Assembly: GCA_958510875.1 (NCBI GenBank) | Contig: OY294069.1 | Span: 177,116,868 to 177,180,867, forward strand | Length of the DNA: 64,000 nucleotides | Source: Endomychus coccineus | Lineage: Eukaryota > Arthropoda > Insecta > Coleoptera > Endomychidae | Direction of reading: 5' to 3' | Program-made: the position numbers and the translations under genes | Shown: positions 22,431 through 34,300 of the stretch, piece by piece | Numbering within the stretch: position 1 is the first letter of the stretch | How the letters are laid out: each line of letters starts with the position of its first letter | The notes under the pieces: model-generated | Told to the model about the DNA's origin: nothing | The model's input: only the letters and a program-made list of their open reading frames with translations | The model's database searches: none

Positions 22431-22560
22431 AAGTCATGGAACTCTTTACCTCGTGAAGTCTTTCCTTAACTCCTTAAGAAAAATTCGAATGGCTTTTTCC
22501 TCCCAACATTTCACCTCAGGCTCATACGATGCTTCTCGAAAATTATAGTATAGTCAAAGA
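22395..22560 (+). pseudogene. LINE ORF2 C-terminal tail relic
   Basis: A weak plus-strand match to the VMELFTS...LSLTP...KFEW tail block, with stops. It points opposite to the adjoining reverse transcriptase fragment, so two pieces meet here by rearrangement or nested insertion. Confidence 0.4.
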
Positions 22561-23980
22561 ATAGAAAAAAACTTGTGATTTAGCAGGATTTATGGACAGA
22601 CATTTTTTTTGCGATTAATTAAATAATGTCTTCAGATAATTATGGATTCGTTCAGTAGCGGTATCAACACCAACCTCAGAAAAAGAACGATACATTTGTT
22701 CGTCAACAGTATCGAAGGGACTCTGACAGTGGGTCGAGCAGTTTAAATCGGAACTGTACATTGAAGAAAGAGGTGGCCCTAATATAGAACCTCCATTCAG
22801 GCCTGCAAGTGAATTGATCCTCAGCGTAGAAGCTACAAAATGAATAACAATAATCTAATGCCTTGGTGTAGCCTAACAATACTAGAGATGTAACGTAATA
22901 TGGTGTTGTCTATAACTTTGAGCAATGCTGTCGAGGTACTATGAAATGATCGAAAACCTGAAGTTTTGGGGATGATTTTGTTCTACATGAAGTTCAATTT
23001 GATTATATAACAGCTTTTTCATTACCTTTGAAAGAACAGGAAGTACAATTATCTGCTGGAGATCTTTATATAGATATGATATAGGCAATTTCCCAGCATG
23101 GTAGATATTCTGCTCTATGCTCTATGCGTAATGCAGAGTTAATAGCGTAGCCGACGAGTTGGACAGAGGGTAAGGGTGATGGTTGAGGTATCGCTAGAAA
23201 GGGGCTAGGCTGTAGATGTGCCAAAAACTCAAGCAATTAAAAAAAATCATTTCATTCGCCTGTGAGCTGAATGGTGGGTGGTAGACCGCAAAGTCGCCAT
23301 GGGACAACTGCCACTGTGACGGTTAGTAGGAAAGAGCCCTACTGTCAACACTGTATAACGGGTGGTAGACCGCCAAGTCGCCGTAAGATAACTGTCTAGG
23401 CCGATGTCGGCGGGAGTATTCCTATTAATATGTTATTGCTTATAAATCATCCATACCAGTGGCATTTAATTTCAAAATCACTTTTTGTAGAAGTTATTCT
23501 CACCGGCTACTGAGAAATTTCAATACAAATGTTCATCTTTAAGAGTTATACCGAAGAAGAAATATAACAAAAGAGATTTCATGCATTTAGAGGAAGTCGC
23601 AGAAAATAAACAGTTTAGTGACCAGATTGTTTTAATCTACTCTAGTTTAGCTGATCTAGAAAAATCTAACCCGTAATTTCAGTCCGTTGATATTGTAATT
23701 CGATTACGGTAACCATTTACTTACATTTATCTCAATTATAATTATTTCGAAAATAGTATTTATGTTCAGTTATACAACATGTTGGTATTATAATTGATGA
23801 ATGTGCAATAGTCGGATACTATGGTTCATCTTTAACGGAAACCTGTCGTGTATCGAGCACTAGTTTCACTATAGAGGCTGTGTTACCTTCTTAGATTTGA
23901 TACTGATTATTGAACCCTAAGTTAAAACAGCTGAGAATGTAAAGCTATTCATGTATTAATACTATTGAAGACTCCAGTAA
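22561..23980. other. Unassigned; contains a duplicated GGTGGTAGACCGC block
   Basis: No gene seen. GGTGGTAGACCGC-AAGTCGCC occurs twice, at about 23276 and 23371, in a short GC-richer island that may be part of an old repeat. Confidence 0.4.
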
Positions 23981-23984
23981 TTTG

Positions 23985-24435
23985 TGGTTTAAATAATTAA
24001 ATAAATAAGATGATATTTTACCCATATCACACAATTTTATAGTACTACAGAAAAAGGGAAACAATTTAGGCGTATTTTTATGGGACGCTAATAATTTTAT
24101 ATCGGTGGCACTTTTATTCATTAATTGCAGTTTTGATGTCGAATATTTTAATTTCCATGTGCTCTAGTAGAATAAGGATTATATAATTAAATATAGTAGA
24201 AGTCATTCTACTTACATCATACAATTTTATAGTAAATACTAGTAAATAGAGAGAAGAATACGAACTTTTATTGTAAATAATAGTGTGGGTACTATATTTT
24301 GTTAAATCAGAAGCAGTTTTGATTGCATTTTTATTATTTTCCCTGTGCTCTAGTAAAAGGAGGTTCAAATAATAATCTAAAATAAATACTATTTTTTTTA
24401 CGTTCCATAATTTTTTACTACCAGAAACAAGGGAA
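23985..24435. repeat. Diverged tandem repeat, about 190-bp period
   Basis: Anchors ACACAATTTTATAGTA (24028), ATACAATTTTATAGTA (24219) and CATAATTTTTTACTA (24407) are spaced about 190 bases. GCAGTTTTGAT and GTGCTCTAGTA repeat with the same offset. This gives about 2.3 units of AT-rich sequence. Confidence 0.65.
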
Positions 24436-26255
24436 AAGTATTAAAAGAATTAAATAATAATGCATACAAAATAAATGATAATTCCACGTGTTGTAATAAT
24501 ATAAAGTTGACTGTGCTTTAAATTCCTGAGACAAGGTCAAGTGACAAGTTCTTTGAACTTAATCGTCTTCTTAATGTTTGGGTATCGTAAAGAGCAAAGC
24601 TAATTAATTATTTAATTATAAAATGAATTGTAATACATATTATTTTTGTTGCTTTTGTACATTCAAGCTTATGATAAAAATCTAAAGTATTTAATGTATT
24701 TGGTGAACAACTCTGATCTAGATCCTGAACAAGAAGATCTGTTTAAGAATATGAGCACTATTCGTGAAATTATTTCTTCACCTTTAAATGTAGAGCTCTT
24801 TTTACAGATGTCAAGCCAGGGAGATTTTCACTTATCAATCTTACAGCTAGGTGCTTATGAGTAGGACAATTTTCAAAAAAATTAAGTTGTTATTAAGTAT
24901 ATTAAAATGCAAGCATCTGATTGGCCACAATTGATAGGCATAAATAACATTTCCATTTCTTGATGGAATTTTTGAGCTCCAATAACGGTTTTTTCATATT
25001 CAGTGGTAACTAAATACGTCACAAAAAAAAATTTCGAACTTCATCAATTTTTAATAGAAGTCTCTACTATTATCGGAAGTACTTCTGTAATGGCAGTACC
25101 GAGCACTTCTGTATAGGCAATACCGAGTGCTTCTCATTCGGTGTTTTGGGGAATTGAAAATATGAGTGATAAGTACGACCGTAGCTGCCTGTTTGCATAC
25201 ATCGCTAAGTAGAGGTAAGTAAGTACATATTTTTCTAATAATTTGATGGGATTTTACTATTCGTCGAATAAGATTAATAGGCTATTTGACTAAGTTCAGT
25301 CAAAAGTGTGAAGAACATCTAAATTGTAATACAACTCACGAAAGAATGCATCGTTTTCAGGATGGCTTACACAAAGTTGGTCAGAAAAAAGGGGGCTCGT
25401 GATTATTGCTATTAATAAACAATGAAAAATAATTTTCAATTAACAAATGGAATATCTCGTGCCCTTTTAATCCAAAGTTTCTGAAATTTGGTATCAGGGG
25501 TTTTTTCGGTTCGCGGAAATTGGATAATCCGGCCCGTTTGCTGGAAAACTCGGAAAATGTTACCAATACCAAAAGGAGGAAAATGCTGGAAAATTGCCTC
25601 GTTTTTCCTTCATATTCCTATCTCGGTCTTCGTCCAACATGTCTAATTATATGTTTTCGTGGGCGCTGAGTATTATGTTATGGTTATAAAATCAAAATCC
25701 ACTACAGTTTCCCGGAAAACTACGGAAAATGATAATTTGATTCAACTATAATAGTAATTTTATTTTCAGAAAATTATGGTGAAAATAATAATCAAAATTT
25801 AATAAGTTTCAATACAAATCGATATTTCATAGAGTCCACGTGTTTTATAAATTAAAATATTAAAAGGACGTGATCTTACAGCCACATCTCAGATACTATT
25901 GCCAGCATGCCAGTTCCTTTCCCTCCACACTCAAAGACAGGTGCTGTGTTCTCCGTATGCGTTAACATGTCCACGTCATAGAGATCTCTATGGTACAAGT
26001 ATGCCACATCAACATTGATGCTTCGAAAACATCTGTTTTTTCAACACGATGCAAAAAGAATTTTGCATTTTCGCGCGGTATATAAACTTTTAGTGATGAC
26101 TCCTATTTTTTCACACTTTTGACTGGACTAAATACTCTTTAAATTAGTCTCATGTAGAATAATTTCATTATGTCATGGAGTATCTGTACTTACACTTCAT
26201 GTTTCATATTAATTGAGGTAAATGGGTAAATGGGTAGTTCAATTTAGTTCACGTG
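24436..26255. other. Unassigned; one coding-like stretch at 24655-24864
   Basis: Mostly no gene. At 24655-24864 a plus-strand frame after a possible acceptor (TTTTGTACATTCAAG) reads AYDKNLKYLMYLVNNSDLD then 40 more mixed residues to a stop. Its composition looks protein-like, but I recognise no family. A short imperfect repeat of GTACTTCTGTA-GGCA-TACCGAG lies at 25078-25140. Confidence 0.3.
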
Positions 26256-26259
26256 ATCT

Positions 26260-26430
26260 TTTTACCACGTGTTAGGCTGGTAATGACCACCTTCAGCGGA
26301 GATCCTTCAGTAACGTTGCTCTACTGATGAACAGCTGCCTGGAACTATAAGTTTGTGACCTTATGAATCGATCTGGACTAGAAAAAGATTTTATCATTGT
26401 TATCCGGCAAAAACCAACATGAAACAAAGG
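26260..26430. repeat. Palindromic MITE family, copy 1
   Basis: Shares CCTTCAGTAACGTTGC, CAGCTGCCTGGAACTATAAG, TTTGTGAC and ATCGATCTGGAC, then TTATCATTGTTATC-GGCAAAA, with copies at 26570-26740, 34200-34290 (inverted part) and 55690-55980. No coding. Confidence 0.6.
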
Positions 26431-26569
26431 AGTATAATCATATACTCATTGGTTTGTAATTATCTACATTTGTTTGATTTGGTGGTGCCATCTGGCGCAC
26501 TCTAGTAGTCTCACATTCCCCGTAACTTTGTAAAGTTCGAGAAATTTGTAAATGTGTCACATTGCAAGA

Positions 26570-26740
26570 TATCTATTCATAGATAGCGTGGGACCATTCA
26601 GTAACGTTGCAAATTGTTGCTCGTTCCACTGATGAGTTCTATGAGAAAAGCGAAACAGTTACCTGGAACTATTAGTTTATGACGTTACTGATCGATCTGG
26701 ACTCGAAAAACCTGATCAATATTATAGAGAGATGAATAAT
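26570..26740. repeat. Palindromic MITE family, copy 2
   Basis: ATTCAGTAACGTTGCAAATT, a GCTCGTTCCACTGATGAG block, ACCTGGAACTATTAGTTTAT and GATCGATCTGGACTCG. It lies about 310 bases from copy 1 in the same orientation. Confidence 0.6.
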
Positions 26741-27429
26741 TGAAAATCTCACACTGTACTCTATCTAACATTTTATAAATTAAAATAAAAAAATGAGAAT
26801 CCGTATTGAGTTTACATCTCACTTCAGTCTATGAAGATTTGATTATCAAATTGTATAGTATCTGCAATGATTTCCCAATATCATAATATCATTGGGTTGT
26901 CTTCTTGAGTTTCTCTTGTTCGTTCCAAGCGAAATTTCTTCCTTTTGTTTCATCTTCTCGATCGTACAGAGTTTGTAGGTTTTCAGGCAATCTTATCTCG
27001 TCATTCGTTGGAACCACATTTTCCGTATTCGTTCTGTAGTGGAGATCATTATATCCATGTTCTGGGAATCTGCAAACACATATTTTGAATCCTTGGAAAT
27101 CCGTTCGTTACCACAAACTAAATATCCAGATGTAATAGCACCTAGTACCTTTACAAACTTTATTATATATGAACTATCAATAATCTGGTTGCGATAACTA
27201 ATCGATGTTATAAACAAGATAGATACCAGTGCAAGTCTCCCCATTTGTTTTGTATATGTATGGTATGCAACCAAATATACATATCATGATATTTATCGAG
27301 TACGTTGTATAGTTATGTCCTGTGTATGCTGAAGTTCTAATAATGCAGTCAAATGGATATAAGAACAGGCCAAACCCGTAAATCCTTGGGAAATGGATCT
27401 TCAGAATGTCATCAGGAAAAAAGTTCCGC

Positions 27430-27860
27430 AAATTGTTTATAAACAATAAATAAACAATTTAATTACCACATTTTTGAGATTACATAGAAATTTTTAAAAA
27501 ATTCAAAATTTAACCGTTTTTAATGGGATTAAGACTATTTTTTGTTATAAACAATTTATTTAATAACAAAATAGATGAATTCGACGAAAAGTTCGACTTT
27601 AGGGTCGTTTTGGGCTTATTTTGGTATTCTGAATTCGATATCGTCGAATGTATACCCAAAAATTTGGTAATTTGTTACAAACAAATTATACTTATTATTA
27701 AATTTACGAATTTGACCAAAATGTGGAGTTTATAGTCGTTTATAGTCGGATAATTTTGGCCTCCTGAGTATGATTTCATTGCTATTATGGTCTTTAAATG
27801 CATACATACATTTTTGAACTGTTATAAACAAATTATTTATTAACAAATGAAGAAAAAGAA
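27430..27860. repeat. Diverged tandem repeat, 110-150-bp spacing
   Basis: A GTTATAAACAA-TTTATT-type block recurs at about 27436, 27544, 27674 and 27821, each followed by TTTTGG- or GTCG-rich sequence. Strongly diverged. Confidence 0.4.
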
Positions 27861-28131
27861 ATGTAACATTTTTATTCATTCTTATATAATATGCACACTG
27901 AGAACAAAATTGATGGAATGTATTAAGTCTTAATATAATAAAAAAATGGCATGTCACTAATTTTGAATAATTGTTTTTCCTTCCATAACAATTCTCCCGT
28001 ACCTCCGTAAAAAAATTAATATGTTTAATTTTATATATATTCATTAATACTTTGTCATACTAAAACATGAAATACCCATTTGACTACACTATAACTATAT
28101 CTACTAATTACTATATTTGAGAAGACTGTAA

Positions 28132-28397
28132 TTACCTATTGAAATGTCCACCATAGCCACCTCCTGGGAAATGTGCGGGTCCATGGTTGTGGTAGTTTGC
28201 CCCATATTTATTACCATTATTCAATAACAGAGTGCCTAGACCAAAAGCGCTGCTGATGATAAGAGCAATTTTGCTCAAAATTACAGCTTTTTTCGCTATC
28301 AAAGCTAAAAGACCAAATATTATTGGTACGATTGTGATCACATTGAATTTGAACCCAAGTAAAAGTGGTACTAAAAACTGTCGAGCTAGGACCGTAC
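28132..28397 (-). CDS. Osiris gene B exon 3 (membrane segment and tail)
   Basis: Acceptor TTCTCTATTCTAG before GTACGG. 266 bases to TAA at 28132-28134. A possible ATTAAA poly(A) signal lies at 28024-28029 on the same strand. Confidence 0.88.
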
Positions 28398-31300
28398 CTA
28401 GAATAGAGAAAACGTTTTAATATGATATGGAATGCTAGAAATAACAATAGAAAGGTATATATTTGGCAGAGACAAGATTAAATTTCCAAATTGGAAATAA
28501 CAGTATATTGGTAAATACAAAAGTCCTTCCCGGAGGGAAGTTTGGTTTTCCGCTGAAGAACATAACTTAAATTTGAATCGTCCTGATTGTTCGATACTTT
28601 AAACAAATATGGTCTTCCGTATTTTTATTTTTTCTTACAATTAGAAACTAAACACAACATTTTCTTTGATTTGATGATGCTTTTGTCATAGACAGGTGGT
28701 CCCTTCCAGCAGATCGTTTATATGGAGCAGAAACAAAGGTGGTTCCTAGAGAAATACCTGTGGAACACGCTCGTTGATGGCCATTGTATCAACCACCACA
28801 TGGAGTGATCTATCTGAGAGAAAACTTGATAGTAAGCGACACTCGAGTAGGAGAATATTTAATTTTGGAGATATGACCGTAGAGCGTTCAAAAGGTTATG
28901 CGATTGAAATAAGATAATGTTCCATAATGTTCATAACAGGGTTTAAGCGTTCAAGAGAATGATGTTATACTATCACGTTAATATCAATTTTTTCTTGCAA
29001 GAAAAAATTATGTAGAATTTATATTACAACTTAATTGAATGCATATTTTGTTTCCTACTGGTTGATTTCAATAAGCGAAATGAGGACTTCTTGATATTCC
29101 TTCATACTCAATATTCAACATTGTAAACTAAATTATTGAAGAATATTCAATAAAGTAGTTTCAACTTTTCCCTCATGCATTCTATTGAAGAATGAAACTA
29201 CTTCAACGTATCAAATCTTATTAGCGAAATCTTCTATATTTCAAACTTCGAGAATTGGTCATGAGATGGCGGCTAAAAGCAGATTTCTCCTTTATTCATT
29301 GTTGCATCATTTCGATAGTAGATGATGGTTCATTTACTTTGTACATGTTAATTTATTTTCAGGAAAATTTGTTTGGTACATTTTTTAATGTAATGAAAGA
29401 ATATCAAATAATTGCTCCATAGTATCACTGTAACAACCATCTTATCCTTATCCACAAAAAATAATTTATATTTAAATTCTCGGGAAATAGGTCACACTAA
29501 CACATATGCTTATTATTTTCGTCTTTATATACGTTTCGGTCTCACGACCATCAACAGAAAGACGTATCATTATCTAAAATGGAATTTCAAACTAATTGTA
29601 TCGAGCACAAAGTGTCGTTTTCACATTAATTTCAATCAAAAATGCCTAGGTCACCGAAATGAATAGAAACACGAGTAATTGAAATTGTAATACATTAGTT
29701 TATGGCTCAATAAAACATGGACAACAATTATAGTTTGCAAGATGATATGTTGTTAGTTTTGAGGGAGTGCAGAAAAATATACAGAGAAGCTGCACTAATG
29801 TTGCCTGAGAAGTCTCCAAATAAACCGAAATTTCACATGGCATTTCGAAGGCTTGAAACCAGAAGTCGTGCTACTGGCAGTTTGAAATCGGAACCACGAG
29901 TTCGGAAGAGGACTAAAACTGACGAAAATAGTGCAATTGGCGTTTTAGGAGCGGTAGCTGTTGACCCGCATGTATTGTATTGTATTGTATTGGGAATCTT
30001 TGCAAACTGCGACCTAAAAGATCTATTATGTTTCCTTCTGCTGCTGCGCCCTTCAGGATATCTCAGTGACTATAGCAGTTCATCCAACTGGCTTTAAGAA
30101 AATATAGAAGGTCGGATGGCTTCGCGTTGGGTAAGTCTGCCTCTTCTGTTCGATATGCTGCAAGGTAGCGCATTCTGCGAAGATGTGGATGGAAGTTTCA
30201 TCCTTTTTCTCGCAGAACCTGCACTGTTCTTCTTCTAGTGATTCGAACCTCTTAAGGTGATATTTCAACCAGTGGGGCCCGTTACCATTCCCGTTAGTAT
30301 TCTGAGATTATTTTTACTTAGGTTGATGCATTTTCCCAGAAGTATCTTTGCTTGCCTCAGTCCTTGCAGAGCTATCCAGTGGTGGGATCTTTTGTTGTCT
30401 ACTTTTTTTTTTCATATTCTTTCAGTGTTGAGCTGGCGCTCATCCCGTAGAAGTGTTCAGGTCCCTCAAGTGGTGTTTCGGACCTTAGATCGTCTGTTTT
30501 TTCGTAACCCTCCACCCCGGTGTCTCACGGAACCCATAGGAGGGTCACTGCGTTGTTCTTGCCTAGTTCATTTAGTTTTCTAAGCATTTCCAGACCACCT
30601 TGGACCTGATTACGTGGGGTTTCAGAGCATTGATGGCTGCTTGACTATCCAAAACGATGACAATTTTCTGCCAGCAGAGGTCTCCTCCTGTATTGAGCTA
30701 GGCACATTTTCCTACACATTATCTTCTCTTTTACTCTGAAAGCTTAGGCAAATGCAAGGAAATAACAGGTTCCTAAGCAATGTAATTTCTAATGACGAAG
30801 CTACTTTCCATAATTGCAGGTAAGATTTCAAGTTATCCCTAACATTGAAAAGTTAATTCCTTGTTCTTTCATGATTGTTTTCTGAGGCTTCACTGGAAAA
30901 AACTATGACAAATCAACAGCAATGGTAAATTAGTGTCTGATGTCGTATAATCGGGGATAGAGCAGTTATTGGTCCGTATTTATTTGAAGGGCATTTGAAT
31001 GGAAAAATATACACTGATGTCTTAAGAAATCAATTACCTCAATTATTAAACCAAAACATTAGCTCTGGCATGTGGTTTCATTAGAATGGAAATCCACCCC
31101 ATTATCCGATAGAGGTCTTTAATCATTTCGAATGGAAGCTTTGAAAATATGTGGATTGTTCGAGCTGGTCCTGTTAACTGATCTGCTACTAGATCCACGG
31201 ATTGCCCCCCCCCCCCTCGTGATTATTCCTTTTGGAGTTTTTGAAAAGACAAGGTGATATCGACTGTAGAGCTACAATTTTAGAAGATATGAAAAACAGA

Positions 31301-34300
31301 ATCCGCTTTACCTGCCCATTAGTGACTCTTGAAACGTTCTAGGTAGATTCAAACCATTAAAATTCCAAAGTTAACCACTCCTCGTCTCCATAATATTTCA
31401 TCAAAATTTCACAAAAAATTTTGGACCGTTTCCGAGATATCTTCTTCTAATACTTTGAGACCCTTACCCTGTATATCAAGCGATTTCTTTGAATTGTGAA
31501 CCTACTTATGAAACGAAGGTTACAGCCTCTTTCATCACATTCTCTTTTTTTATGAAGATTCCAAACGGCTCATCATAGCGAGAATGGAAAAAAATGTACA
31601 AAAGCTGATACTGGGCATTATTTGCCAGAATTTAGCAATGAGCATCCTCCTAGTTCACTTCTCATGACTCTTGCAATATGCTTGATTGACTATTGCAGCA
31701 TTTGTAGTAAAATTATCACTATAAAATAGTTGAATTTCAATTTAACAGATTCAACTTTCGCATAGGAGAGTCCCATCTCCAGTTAACGTATGAACCTATA
31801 TTTACCAATAAACCACCCAGTATAACTTTCCAATCGTACATCCCAATAGGAAATTTCCTCTCTATCCAATAACATTAACTGATCGCATAAGAGAATTATA
31901 TATTATGCCCAAGTGGCAATCCTAAGCTAGTAGGTTATTTCTGAGTTTATTTTTAAATGCAATTGCGGAGGAAGCTTGAGGAGAGCTATAGCACCAATGA
32001 TAATTTTCTAATATAACATAAATAATTGGAGAGCGAAATTAGAGATATTAAAGAACATGTAACAACTTTCGCAAAAGCGGTAGATATACAATAGATTCAG
32101 AATGAATGGATTCTATTATGTTTTTCCAGATTAATGAGAGTTTTGATTTAATAACATACATGATAGTCCATTTCTTCGGATAATCATATACACCAAGAAA
32201 CCATCGGTATTATTCTTCTGTTACACATTCTCACTTTGTGCTCTACTTATAAGTGACATGTTGTTATAGATTTCCCAAGGTTTACTTGCTCGATGGATTC
32301 AATCAGTTGTTTAATTCTTCTTCAAAGTAAACCGGGCTACATGTGGTTATTTTATGAAGTATATGTTCCTATTATGTATGTATTCTATAATTTACAGATT
32401 ACGCTCGATTTGCCTGTCGATCTGGCAAAATTTGCTATTAGTTTACTTTTACTAACTGTAAACGCACCTGTTGCAGCTTCTTTCAGCGTGTGAACATTCA
32501 ATGATTCTCTGTGGGGATCTAATGCAAACTCTAGCATTCCACCAACTCCGGCTGAAGGTACGATCTGCATGTGCAGTCCAGGATATAAGGAACCCATGTC
32601 CCATCTCATGTTTCTTTGGGCGAAGACATGACCGAAGGAGTCTACTATCGACCTGAAAATTAAGGTTATTTTTGATTAAATTTTGACTTCAGCAATCAAT
32701 AAATCAATAATCAGTGTCAAAGCAACAAAAGTGAGGATTTGAAGGAGTGATTTCTTGATTTTCTAGTTCATGTGTCCTAAATTACTTACACTATAATTTG
32801 GAAAATAAGTTTTAAAAATTTTTTTCAAAGCAAGGTGAGAGAATTAGATAACAGTGATAAGGTCATCCGACTTCCGCGGATGGCTAATCTTGAAAATTCT
32901 TGACTTCCGGATGGAGTTCGCGTCACAATAACAGGACTTGATGCCGTCGTTTCGCTAACCATTATAGGTGGCATTTTCAGGGCAGGCTTGAGACTTGAAC
33001 TGAAATTGATCCTTCTGGCTTCTATATTGGTATTTATTGTGGAAAAAACCTTAACGCCTTTCTTTCGGTGTTCAACACCATTGGATGAGTGTGATTTAGA
33101 TGTTTTAGAATTTCCATCGCTTCAAGAGGAAGTGGATCTTTGACAGGTTTGTGAAACTGAGATAGTTTTGGATGTATGGAAAACCAAGTAGAAATATTAT
33201 GCTTCTTAAGGATTTTGGAAATTCGGTATTTTCTGGACGATGGCAAGCTTTACGAGCAGTTCTCGGGAACTGCCATGGGCTTCGGTCAAAACTAATATTT
33301 TCATGGAAACTTTTGAACAATATGCTATTGACTCATCTGTTCTCAAGCCGAAATATTGGTTTAGATATGTCGACGACACTTTCGTCATTTGGCAACATGA
33401 TAGTGAAAATCTTGTTCTTTTTTTCAATCATTTACATTCATTACATCCCAAAAACCTTTTCAGCATGGAAGTTGAATCGAAAGGTTTCCTCCCGTTCTTA
33501 GATGTTAGTCGACAGACTGACGGTACTTTGCGACATTCTGTTTATCGAAAATTCACTCACACCGATATTTACCTCAATGGCCTTTCCTACCACCACCCTG
33601 CCCAAAAGCAATCTGTCATACATTCCTTGGTCCACAGAGCCGTCAACTTATCCAAACCCCAATTCTTAAAATCAGAATTAAAACATCTTTCATGTGTCTT
33701 TTTGTCAAATAATTTCTCCCATTATAATATTCAAAAGGCCATAAAGAAATACACTTCGCCTACTATTTCAAATTAATCTAAGCCATAAACCCGTCCACGC
33801 CTCTTTTATCCACTGCCTATCTTCCATATGTTGAAAACATAACAGATAGAATTTCCAAACTTCTTAAGAAGCATAAAATAATGAAGATGATGCAAAAAGA
33901 TGAAACTTGAATTAGTAAATAAACGTAAAAAACGCATTGGAAACCCATCCTCGAAAATTCTTTTTCGCAAATGATGACATAACGAAAGGGTCAAGTGCCA
34001 AAACGGAACCACCGGAATAAAGATAGCGAACTGTGTAGCGTGCAGGTTTTTTCCGATAATAAATATCGCTACAGAAACCAGAGAAATTAGTTTCAGTTCA
34101 AGCCTCAATCCTGCCCTGAAGATGCCATCTGTAATGGTTGGTGAAACGTCGGCATCCAGTCATGCTATTGTGACGCGGAATTCATCCGGAATTCAAGAGT
34201 TTCCAATGATAAAGTCTTTCTAGTTCTGATCGATTAGTGAGATCACAAACTGATAGTTCCAGACAGCAACATGGTAAAAAGACCTCAGACCATTTGAGTG

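Noticed and set aside
23276..24435. CRISPR-like array from short repeats
   Set aside because: Repeat lengths and spacings are irregular, units are diverged, and the genome is eukaryotic.
31206..31217. C run as a regulatory or structural element
   Set aside because: It lies inside a decayed transposase and is best read as a simple-repeat expansion.
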